From contig DJUX01000023.1 in NCBI GenBank assembly GCA_002440665.1, forward strand, positions 1-15,784: a stretch of 15,784 nt of DNA, written 5' to 3'. This document shows, in pieces, positions 6,820 to 12,920 of the stretch. Every line of letters starts with the position of its first letter. The first letter of the stretch is position 1. This DNA comes from Dechloromonas sp. UBA6271 (GTDB lineage: Bacteria > Pseudomonadota > Gammaproteobacteria > Burkholderiales > Rhodocyclaceae). The notes below the pieces were generated by a model that made no database searches, had not been told where the DNA came from, and was given only the letters and a program-made list of their open reading frames with translations. Position numbers and translations under genes: made by a program.

Positions 6820-8079
6820 TTGAAACGCCGAGATTTTCTAGCTTCTGCCGCTGCACTATCGCTGTTTTCTGCCGAGGCGCTAGCCGCCAAGAAAAAAACC
6901 GATGCCAAACCGACATCAAAACCTGCCGCCAAACCCGCGTCAGGAAAACCTTCGGCTGGCCGCCATTCGGCAAAGCCTTCCGCCACATCGACACAGTCGC
7001 ATGGCCCGGTCGCTCATACCGCCGAAGATCCGATTACCGAGAAGCCCCCACAAGGCACCTCAGCCACTCGCCTGCCCCCGGTCAAGGCCCCCGAACCGCC
7101 CGCCGACTGGCGAACCTATGAAATCGTCACGACCGTCAAGCTGAAAGGTATCAGCGGTCAAACACGCCTGTGGCTGCCCCTGCCACTCAACCAGGACACG
7201 CTCTATCAGCGCACCCTCGGCCATAGCTGGAGCGGCAACCCGGAAATGGCGAGCATGCGCCGCCTGCCCGATGGCGATCTGGAGGTGTTTCATTCGGAAT
7301 GGTCCGATGGCAGCGACGCCAAATTCCAGATAAAGACGCTGGTAACCACGGCAGACCGCCATTTCGACGTCGCCAAACGGACCGTCGCGCCGGAGCGCGA
7401 GGACATTCTTCGCCGCAACCTGCAAGCCTCGCAGCTGATTCCCAATGACGGCCTGGCCCACCAACTGGGTGAAAGAATCATCGGGAGGATCAAGGATCCG
7501 GTGGCGCAGGGCAAGGCCATCTATGACTGGGTCGTGGAAAATTCGATTTACGATCCCGCGCTGCCCGGCGGCGGCACCGGCGATGTGCGACAGCAACTGA
7601 TCCGCGGCCAGTACGGTGGCCGCTCGGCCGACATCAACGGCCTGTTCGTGGCAATCTGCCGCGCCATCGGCATCCCGGCCCGTTGCGTTTTCGGGTTGCG
7701 CGTCGGTCCGTCGCGCCTTTTCCGCAGCCTCGGCCTGACCAGCGACGATGCAACCCGTGGACAGCATGTCCGCGCAGAATTCTACGTTCCCGGCTTTGGC
7801 TGGATTCCCGTCGACCCCAGCGATGTCCGGCGCGCGGTCGCCATGGAGGGGTTGTCGGACCGCGACAGCAAGTTGCTTTCGTTGAAAAAGGTCCTGTTCG
7901 GCGTCTGGGAGATGAACTGGATTGCCTTCAACGTCGGCACGGATGTGGTGTTGCCGGGCCGGCAGAACGCCTTGCCTTTCCTGCTACTGCCCCAACTCGA
8001 ATCACGGGAGGGGAAACGGGACGGAACCAACCCGGCCGCATTCGAGTTCACCATCAACTCCCGCCGCGTGGAACTCTAG
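6820..8079 (+). CDS. Tat-exported transglutaminase-like domain protein, catalytic Cys replaced by Ser
   Basis: The 419-residue protein opens with a twin-arginine signal, KRRDFLASAAALSLFSAEALA (residues 2-22), so it is probably exported folded to the periplasm. A Lys/Ala/Pro/Ser-rich linker follows to about residue 90, then an N-terminal beta domain and a transglutaminase-like core with GGRSADINGLFVAICRA (266-282), IGIPAR, GQHVRAEFYVPGFGW with H316, and VDPSDVRR with D332. In relatives the nucleophile is Cys in G-K/R-C-A-D; here that position is S269 (codon TCG at 7624-7626), so protease or amidase activity is doubtful. The start is TTG at 6820: GGAGGAA (6810-6816) is ideally placed and the Tat signal begins at once. 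An in-frame ATG at 6763 lies inside the phoH terminator and would put 19 unrelated residues before the signal. It converges on dnaB with a 17-bp gap and no visible terminator. Confidence 0.82.
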   Translation: MKRRDFLASAAALSLFSAEALAAKKKTDAKPTSKPAAKPASGKPSAGRHSAKPSATSTQSHGPVAHTAEDPITEKPPQGTSATRLPPVKAPEPPADWRTYEIVTTVKLKGISGQTRLWLPLPLNQDTLYQRTLGHSWSGNPEMASMRRLPDGDLEVFHSEWSDGSDAKFQIKTLVTTADRHFDVAKRTVAPEREDILRRNLQASQLIPNDGLAHQLGERIIGRIKDPVAQGKAIYDWVVENSIYDPALPGGGTGDVRQQLIRGQYGGRSADINGLFVAICRAIGIPARCVFGLRVGPSRLFRSLGLTSDDATRGQHVRAEFYVPGFGWIPVDPSDVRRAVAMEGLSDRDSKLLSLKKVLFGVWEMNWIAFNVGTDVVLPGRQNALPFLLLPQLESREGKRDGTNPAAFEFTINSRRVEL

Positions 8080-8096
8080 AACTTTCCCGCCAGCGG

Positions 8097-9509
8097 TCAG
8101 TAGTCCGACCTGCTGCTGCCAGAACCGCCGCCGGCCAGACTCTCGAAGCGCGTGTACTCGCCGAGGAAGGCCAGCCTGACCGTCCCGGTCGGGCCGTTTC
8201 GCTGCTTGCCGATGATGACTTCGGCGATCCCCTTGTCCGGCGTATCCTGCTTGTAATATTCCTCGCGGTACATCATCAGGATCACGTCGGCGTCCTGCTC
8301 GATGGCGCCCGATTCGCGCAAGTCCGACATCATCGGGCGCTTGTCGGTCCGTTCCTCGACCTTCCGCGAGAGTTGCGACAGCGCCACGATCGGCACCTGC
8401 AGTTCCTTGGCCAGCGATTTGATCGAGCGGGAAATCTCCGACACTTCCGTCGCCCGGTTTTCTCCCTGCCGACTGCCGCTCATCAACTGGATGTAGTCGA
8501 TCACTAGCAACCCGAGCTTGCCACCGTACTGGCGCGCCAGACGCCGGGCACGAGCGCGCAGGTTGGCCGGCGTAAGGCCGCCGGTTTCGTCGATGTAGAT
8601 CGGCGCTTCGTGCAACTTGCCCAGTGCAAACGACAGGCGCGACCATTCATCGTCATTGAGACGTCCGGTGCGCACCCGATGCGAGTCGAGGCGCCCGATC
8701 GACGCCAGCATGCGCATCGCCAGTTGCGTGCCGCCCATTTCCATCGAGAAGACCCCGACCGGCAAACCGGAATCCACCGCAACGTTCTCGGCAATATTCA
8801 GCGCGAAAGCCGTCTTGCCCATCGATGGACGGCCGGCGACGATAATTAGGTCGCCTGGCTGGAAGCCCGAAGTCTTTTGATCGAGATCGACAAAACCTGT
8901 CGGCACGCCGGTAATGTCCGAAGGATTGTCGCGATCGTGCAGTTCCTGAATCCGTTCGACGACCTGCGTCAACAGTGGATTGATATGGACAAAGCCCTCG
9001 TTGTGTCCGGCCCCCGCTTCGGCAATCTTGAATATTTTCGATTCTGCTTCGTCGAGCAGTGTCTCGGCATCGCGCCCAAGCGGATTCAGCGCGTCAGCGG
9101 CAATTTCGTCGGCAGTCGCCACCAGTTGCCGAAGCACTGCCCGTTCGCGAACGATCTCGGCATAACGCCGGATATTGGCAGCGGAAGGCGTATTGGCGGC
9201 CAGTTCGCCAAGGTAGGCGAGTCCGCCGGTCTGATCTCCTTCCCCTGCTGCATCCAGCGCTTCAGCCACGGTTACGACGTCGGCCGGCTTGGCACGCTCG
9301 AGAAGGTTACGAATCTGCCGGAATATACGCCGATGCTCGTCGCGATAAAAATCGGTATCGGTAACCAGGTCACCCATGCGGTCCCAAGCTTGATTGTCGA
9401 GCAGCAAGCCCCCCAGAACTGACTGCTCAGCCTCAATGGAATGCGGCGGGACACGCAACTGATCGAGGGTGGAATCCGTAATTCTGGGTTTCTGCGGGCG
9501 CTGATTCAT
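8097..9509 (-). CDS. dnaB: Replicative DNA helicase DnaB
   Basis: The 470-residue hexameric helicase unwinds DNA at the replication fork and recruits primase. The N-terminal domain (about 20-125) contains the conserved PPHSIEAEQSVLGGLLLDN. The RecA-like domain has Walker A GRPSMGKT at 226-233, catalytic E257 in FSMEM, Walker B LLVIDYIQLM at 334-343, and the arginine finger R437 in KQRNGPTG. Length and motifs are those of a normal intein-free DnaB. ATG at 9509 is chosen because the family-type N-terminus begins there and the upstream reading crosses the rplI terminator. Only 20 nt separate that terminator from the ATG and no clear Shine-Dalgarno is seen (TTGGTCCCC precedes it). Expression may therefore depend on readthrough from the ribosomal operon. 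Confidence 0.97.
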   Translation of the reverse strand: MNQRPQKPRITDSTLDQLRVPPHSIEAEQSVLGGLLLDNQAWDRMGDLVTDTDFYRDEHRRIFRQIRNLLERAKPADVVTVAEALDAAGEGDQTGGLAYLGELAANTPSAANIRRYAEIVRERAVLRQLVATADEIAADALNPLGRDAETLLDEAESKIFKIAEAGAGHNEGFVHINPLLTQVVERIQELHDRDNPSDITGVPTGFVDLDQKTSGFQPGDLIIVAGRPSMGKTAFALNIAENVAVDSGLPVGVFSMEMGGTQLAMRMLASIGRLDSHRVRTGRLNDDEWSRLSFALGKLHEAPIYIDETGGLTPANLRARARRLARQYGGKLGLLVIDYIQLMSGSRQGENRATEVSEISRSIKSLAKELQVPIVALSQLSRKVEERTDKRPMMSDLRESGAIEQDADVILMMYREEYYKQDTPDKGIAEVIIGKQRNGPTGTVRLAFLGEYTRFESLAGGGSGSSRSDY

Positions 9510-9520
9510 GGGGACCAAGT

Positions 9521-9556
9521 TTAAATTAAAAAGGCCCCGCAACTGCGAGGCCTTTT
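9521..9556 (-). terminator. Terminator of the rpsF-priB-rpsR-rplI operon
   Basis: On the minus strand an AAAAGGCC…GGCCTTTT stem (9549-9556 with 9529-9536) is extended by three GC pairs beyond one mismatch. It closes a 4-nt loop and runs into TTTTTAATTT. It starts 20 bases after the rplI stop and separates the ribosomal genes from dnaB. Confidence 0.8.
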
Positions 9557-9576
9557 GTCGTGAGGTGCGGCCGGAA

Positions 9577-10023
9577 TTACTCGGCAACGACCGCCACGGT
9601 AATGTTGGCCAGCACATCGGTGTGCAGGGCAACGTCGAGCGGGAATTCGCCGATGGCCTTGAGCGGACCTTCCGGCATGCGGATGGCAGCCTTGTCGACA
9701 TCGAAGCCGGCAACTTTCAGCGCATCGGCGATGTCGGCATTGCCGACCGAACCGAACAGGCGACCATCCATGCCGGCCTTGCGGGCGACGGAAACGGACA
9801 GACCGGCCATCTTGTCGGCAACGCCTTGAGCAGCGGCCAGCTTGTCAGCGGCGATTTTTTCCAGTTCGACGCGACGCGCTTCGAATTCAGCCATGGCAGC
9901 CGGCGTGGCGCGCTTGGCCATGCGCTTCGGGATCAGGAAGTTGCGGGCGTAGCCATCCTTGACCTTGACGATATCGCCGAGGTTACCGAGGTTAACCACC
10001 TTTTCGAGCAGAATGATTTGCAT
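9577..10023 (-). CDS. rplI: 50S ribosomal protein L9
   Basis: The 148-residue protein (E. coli 149) binds 23S rRNA at the base of the L1 stalk and helps keep the reading frame. The N-terminal domain has the signature MQIILLEKVVNLGNLGD and GYARNFLIPK (24-33). A long connecting helix spans about 40-75, and the C-terminal domain contains LFGSVGNADIADAL. GGGGAG (10036-10031) stands 7 nt before the ATG. It is the last gene of the S6-PriB-S18-L9 cluster, 15 nt after rpsR, and is followed by a terminator. Confidence 0.97.
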   Translation of the reverse strand: MQIILLEKVVNLGNLGDIVKVKDGYARNFLIPKRMAKRATPAAMAEFEARRVELEKIAADKLAAAQGVADKMAGLSVSVARKAGMDGRLFGSVGNADIADALKVAGFDVDKAAIRMPEGPLKAIGEFPLDVALHTDVLANITVAVVAE

Positions 10024-10038
10024 GTTTCGTCTCCCCGC

Positions 10039-10314
10039 TTATTGATGGTTATCGGTGTAAGGCAGCAGTGCCAGGAAGCGGGCGCGCTTGATCGCGGTAC
10101 CCAGCTGGCGCTGATAGCCGGCCTTGGTGCCGGTCAGACGAGCCGGCATGATCTTGGCGTTTTCCTGGATGAATTCCTTCAGGACATCCACATCTTTGTA
10201 GTCGATCTGTTCGACTTTTTCTGCTGTGAAGCGGCAGAATTTGCGGCGCTTGAAGAGACCACCGCCACGCTTCTTTTTCTTGTCGTCATCCTTCTTCTTG
10301 AAGAATCGAGCCAT
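10039..10314 (-). CDS. rpsR: 30S ribosomal protein S18
   Basis: The 91-residue protein of the 30S platform partners with S6. The core from residue 22 on is canonical: KRRKFCRFTAE (22-32), IDYKD, a PARLTGTKAGYQRQL segment and the C-terminal LLPYTDNHQ. The first 20 residues form a Lys/Asp-rich extension absent from the 75-residue E. coli protein; such extensions are usual in betaproteobacteria. GGAAGGA just upstream of ATG 10314 is a good ribosome site and lies within the priB reading frame. The first 29 bases are shared with the 3' end of priB, so translation is likely coupled. Confidence 0.97.
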   Translation of the reverse strand: MARFFKKKDDDKKKKRGGGLFKRRKFCRFTAEKVEQIDYKDVDVLKEFIQENAKIMPARLTGTKAGYQRQLGTAIKRARFLALLPYTDNHQ

Positions 10315-10615
10315 TTTCGTTTCCTTCCAAAAATTCTATTGAATTCACATGCAGCACGGGCGTTTTGCTGTTGCGGCTTCGAGCAGCGAGAAATCCAGTC
10401 AGCCTGACTGCCCCGCCGAGGGGTGCTGCCTGGAGCCAGCGGGCGGATTCACCCAAGGCCAGAACAGCGATTTCCACTTCCACCAGACGCTCTGTACCAC
10501 TTTCAATCTGCGAGGAGCTGTGTTGCAGCCGCCCTTCGCTGACTGGTGCACCGGCCGGGGTATAGCGCAAGGCTTTGCGCTCGACCAGCAGACCGGAAAG
10601 TTCGATACAGTTCAG
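10286..10615 (-). CDS. priB: Primosomal replication protein PriB, probable CTG start
   Basis: This 109-residue single-domain OB-fold protein is predicted to bind single-stranded DNA with PriA/DnaT during replication restart. The sequence after the proposed start, LNCIELSGLLVERKALRYTP, aligns with E. coli PriB NRLVLSGTV at its first beta strand. The conserved V-E-x-E-I-A-V-L-A-L-G region and LTGFLAARS follow. The in-frame stop TAA at 10621-10619 leaves only CGG between it and CTG 10615. No ATG or GTG occurs before the conserved core, and the only other common start, TTG at 10570, would delete beta strand 1. A start at CTG is therefore proposed, with weak GGGAA (10627-10623) upstream. The gene lies 25 nt after rpsF and its 3' end overlaps rpsR by 29 bp. 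Identity as PriB is firm; the start codon is inference. Confidence 0.85.
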   Translation of the reverse strand: MNCIELSGLLVERKALRYTPAGAPVSEGRLQHSSSQIESGTERLVEVEIAVLALGESARWLQAAPLGGAVRLTGFLAARSRNSKTPVLHVNSIEFLEGNENGSILQEEG

Positions 10616-10640
10616 CCGTTAATTCCCGTACAAATGTGTT

Positions 10641-11027
10641 TTAGGCAGCGGCAACCGGTTCGACCGGTGCAGCAGCAGGCACATCACCACCCATCAGGGA
10701 CTTCGACTTCTCTTCCTTCATCATCGGGGAAGGAGTCGTCACGGCGGCCTTCATCTTGACGATGAGGTGGCGCAGGACGGCGTCGTTGAACTTGAAGGAA
10801 TGCTCGAGTTCGCTCAGCGTTTCGCCGTCGCACTCGATGTTCATCATGACGTAGTGAGCCTTGTGGATCTTCTGGATCGGGTAAGCCAGCTGACGGCGGC
10901 CCCAGTCTTCCAGACGATGGATCGCACCGCTCTTGGCAGTGACGATGGCGCGATAGCGCTCGACCATGCCGGGCACCTGCTCGCTTTGGTCCGGATGGAC
11001 GATAAATACGATTTCGTAATGGCGCAT
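10641..11027 (-). CDS. rpsF: 30S ribosomal protein S6
   Basis: The 128-residue protein forms the S6-S18 heterodimer of the 30S platform. It shows the family signatures MRHYEIVFIVHPDQSEQV (1-18), LEDWGRRQLAYPI (39-51) and HYVMMNIE (58-65). The C-terminal tail is Ala/Pro/Val-rich and ends in AAA, so it lacks the Glu-Glu end that RimK extends in E. coli. AAAAGGAG stands 5-6 nt before ATG 11027, a strong ribosome site fitting a highly expressed operon leader. It is the first gene of the cluster rpsF-priB-rpsR-rplI. Confidence 0.97.
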   Translation of the reverse strand: MRHYEIVFIVHPDQSEQVPGMVERYRAIVTAKSGAIHRLEDWGRRQLAYPIQKIHKAHYVMMNIECDGETLSELEHSFKFNDAVLRHLIVKMKAAVTTPSPMMKEEKSKSLMGGDVPAAAPVEPVAAA

Positions 11028-11048
11028 GCAAACTCCTTTTGGGATATA

Positions 11049-11074
11049 CCCTCCGCCATGCGTTCGCGGTAGGG
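11049..11074 (-). promoter_or_regulatory. Hairpin in the rpsF leader, possible S6:S18 autoregulatory site
   Basis: The rpsF leader on the minus strand folds as CCCU-A-CCGC, a 9-nt loop, then GCGG-AGGG: 8 GC-rich pairs with a single bulged A. It ends 21 nt before the rpsF ATG, just upstream of the ribosome site. S6:S18 is known to bind and repress a structured rpsF leader in several bacteria. I did not match the published consensus in detail, so the role is only a suggestion. Confidence 0.35.
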
Positions 11075-11080
11075 CAAGGT

Positions 11081-11116
11081 TGAAAAGCCCGCGATTATAA
11101 CAACAATCGCGGGCTT
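11081..11116 (-). terminator. Terminator after the acyl-CoA dehydrogenase gene
   Basis: A perfect 12-bp inverted repeat (11105-11116 with 11085-11096, 8-nt loop) on the minus strand is followed by TTTTCAACC. It starts 22 bases after the acyl-CoA dehydrogenase stop and ends the etfA-to-acyl-CoA dehydrogenase operon. Confidence 0.85.
11094..11102 (-). promoter_or_regulatory. Extended -10 promoter of the rpsF operon
   Basis: The minus strand reads TGTTATAAT, a perfect extended -10 (TGnTATAAT). No good -35 box is found 16-18 bp upstream, as is common with extended -10 promoters. Transcription would begin near 11087, giving a leader of about 60 nt to the rpsF ATG. The element lies in the loop and distal stem of the preceding terminator. 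Confidence 0.55.
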
Positions 11117-11138
11117 CCGGGTAAAAGAGGATGGATTT

Positions 11139-12920
11139 CTAGAAGCTATCGTCGGCCATTTCCAGCGCACCGACGGCGCCGTTAACCACTGACTCGGCAA
11201 GACCAGTGGCCTGAGTCAGGAAATGATCTGCAAAGAAGCGTGCCGTCACCAGCTTGGCCGACCAGAACGGGTCGGAATCCCCACCGGCAATCTTCGCCCG
11301 GGCAATCACCGCCGCCCGGCCCATCTGCCAGCCGCCGGCAACGATGCCGAGCAGATGGAGAAAAGGCACAGCGCCGACATGGGCCGCCTTGGGATCAGTG
11401 GAAAAATTGGCAACGATCCAGGAAACTGCCTTTTCCAGGGCGTCGACCGCAACCGACTGGCGGGCGCCGATACCGGCGAGCTCGCCATCGAGTTGTGCCG
11501 TCGCGGCACGCATGTCGGCAATCACGGCAAGAATGGTTACCCCCTTCTCGCGGGCTATCTTGCGGCCAATCAGGTCGTTGGCCTGAATCGCCGTTGTGCC
11601 TTCGTAAATGGTGGTGATGCGGGCATCACGGAGATGCTGCGCAGCGCCGGTTTCTTCGATGAAGCCCATGCCACCATGCACCTGGACACCGAGCGAAGCG
11701 ATATCGATGGCACTTTCCGTACTCCAGCCCTTGACCACCGGGATCATCAGGTCGGCAAAAGCCTGCCCTTTCTTGCGCGAAGTTTCGTCCGGGTTCTGAT
11801 GGGCATTATCCTGTGCTGCTGCGGTGACATAGGCGAGTGCGCGCATGGCTTCGATGCGCGCACGCATGGACATCAACATGCGGCGCACATCCGGGTGCTT
11901 GATGATCGGTACTTTCGGGCCGCCGCGGACACCGACTTCGGTGCCCTGCACGCGATCCTTCGCATAGGCGACAGCACGTTGATACGCACGCTCGGCATCG
12001 CCCAAGCCCTCGAGGCCCACATTGAATCGGGCGGCGTTCATCATGATGAACATGTACTCGAGGCCACGATTCTCTTCGCCGACCAAGGTACCGATCGCCC
12101 CGCCATGATCGCCAAAGGCGAGCACTGCCGTCGGGCTGCCGTGGATGCCCAGCTTGTGTTCGATGGAAACGCAATAGACATCGTTGCGTTCGCCCGGCGT
12201 CCCGTCAGCCTTGAGCAGGAACTTCGGCACGACGAACAACGAGATGCCCTTGACACCTTCCGGCGCATTGGGCGTCCGCGCCAGCACGAGATGGACGATG
12301 TTGTCCGTCATGTCGTGCTCACCGTAGGTGATGAAAATCTTCTGGCCGAAAATCCTGTAGCTGCCGTCGCCCACTGGCTCGGCCCGGCTACGCACGGCAG
12401 CCAGGTCGGAGCCGGCCGAAGGTTCGGTCAGATTCATCGTCCCGGTCGATTCGCCGGACACGAGGTTCGGCAAGTAGGCAGCCTTTTGCTCGTCGGTACC
12501 GGCAATCATCAGCGCCTCGATGGCCCCCTGGGTCAGCATCGGGCACAACGAGAAGGCGTGGTTGGATGCCTTCCACATTTCACTGACCGCTGTAGACAGC
12601 AGGCGGGGCAAGCCCTGACCGCCAAATTCCGGATCGCACCCGAGACCATTCCAGCCATTGTCGACGAACTGGCGATAAGCCTCCTTGAAGCCGGGAGAGG
12701 TAGTGACAACGGTGTCTTTCCACTTGGCGCCATCCCTGTCGCCCACCCGATTGAGCGGCGACAATACCTCACCGGAAAATCTGGCTGCCTCGTGCAGGAT
12801 GGCATCGACCACGTCAGGCGAAGCCTCTTCACAGCCTGGCAAGGAAACGACCTGTTCAAGACCGGCCAGCTCCTGCATTACAAACCGCATGTCCTGCAAT
12901 GGGGCAATGTATTCGCTCAT
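11139..12920 (-). CDS. Large acyl-CoA dehydrogenase, DmdC-like
   Basis: The 593-residue FAD enzyme is predicted to oxidise an acyl-CoA to the enoyl-CoA and pass electrons to ETF. Visible motifs are the flavin/substrate segment MNLTEPSAGSDL (162-173), the GGMGF loop (416-420) and YEGTTAIQANDL (439-450) with E440 at the catalytic-base position. The extra N- and C-terminal regions and length near 595 match the group that includes 3-methylmercaptopropionyl-CoA dehydrogenase (DmdC), but many betaproteobacterial members act on fatty or other acyl-CoAs and the substrate is not decided here. ATG 12920 overlaps the FimV-like stop as ATGA, so the two are translationally coupled. etfA two genes upstream supplies the electron acceptor. 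A terminator follows. Confidence 0.9.
   Translation of the reverse strand: MSEYIAPLQDMRFVMQELAGLEQVVSLPGCEEASPDVVDAILHEAARFSGEVLSPLNRVGDRDGAKWKDTVVTTSPGFKEAYRQFVDNGWNGLGCDPEFGGQGLPRLLSTAVSEMWKASNHAFSLCPMLTQGAIEALMIAGTDEQKAAYLPNLVSGESTGTMNLTEPSAGSDLAAVRSRAEPVGDGSYRIFGQKIFITYGEHDMTDNIVHLVLARTPNAPEGVKGISLFVVPKFLLKADGTPGERNDVYCVSIEHKLGIHGSPTAVLAFGDHGGAIGTLVGEENRGLEYMFIMMNAARFNVGLEGLGDAERAYQRAVAYAKDRVQGTEVGVRGGPKVPIIKHPDVRRMLMSMRARIEAMRALAYVTAAAQDNAHQNPDETSRKKGQAFADLMIPVVKGWSTESAIDIASLGVQVHGGMGFIEETGAAQHLRDARITTIYEGTTAIQANDLIGRKIAREKGVTILAVIADMRAATAQLDGELAGIGARQSVAVDALEKAVSWIVANFSTDPKAAHVGAVPFLHLLGIVAGGWQMGRAAVIARAKIAGGDSDPFWSAKLVTARFFADHFLTQATGLAESVVNGAVGALEMADDSF

Noticed and set aside
6890..7090. 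Lys/Pro/Ala/Ser-rich stretch considered as a DNA repeat or frameshift
   Set aside because: No regular repeat unit is present, the frame stays open, and it fits an ordinary low-complexity linker after a signal peptide.
10568..10570. TTG as the priB start
   Set aside because: It would remove the first beta strand (LNCIELSGLLVE) that matches PriB homologs, leaving an incomplete OB fold.
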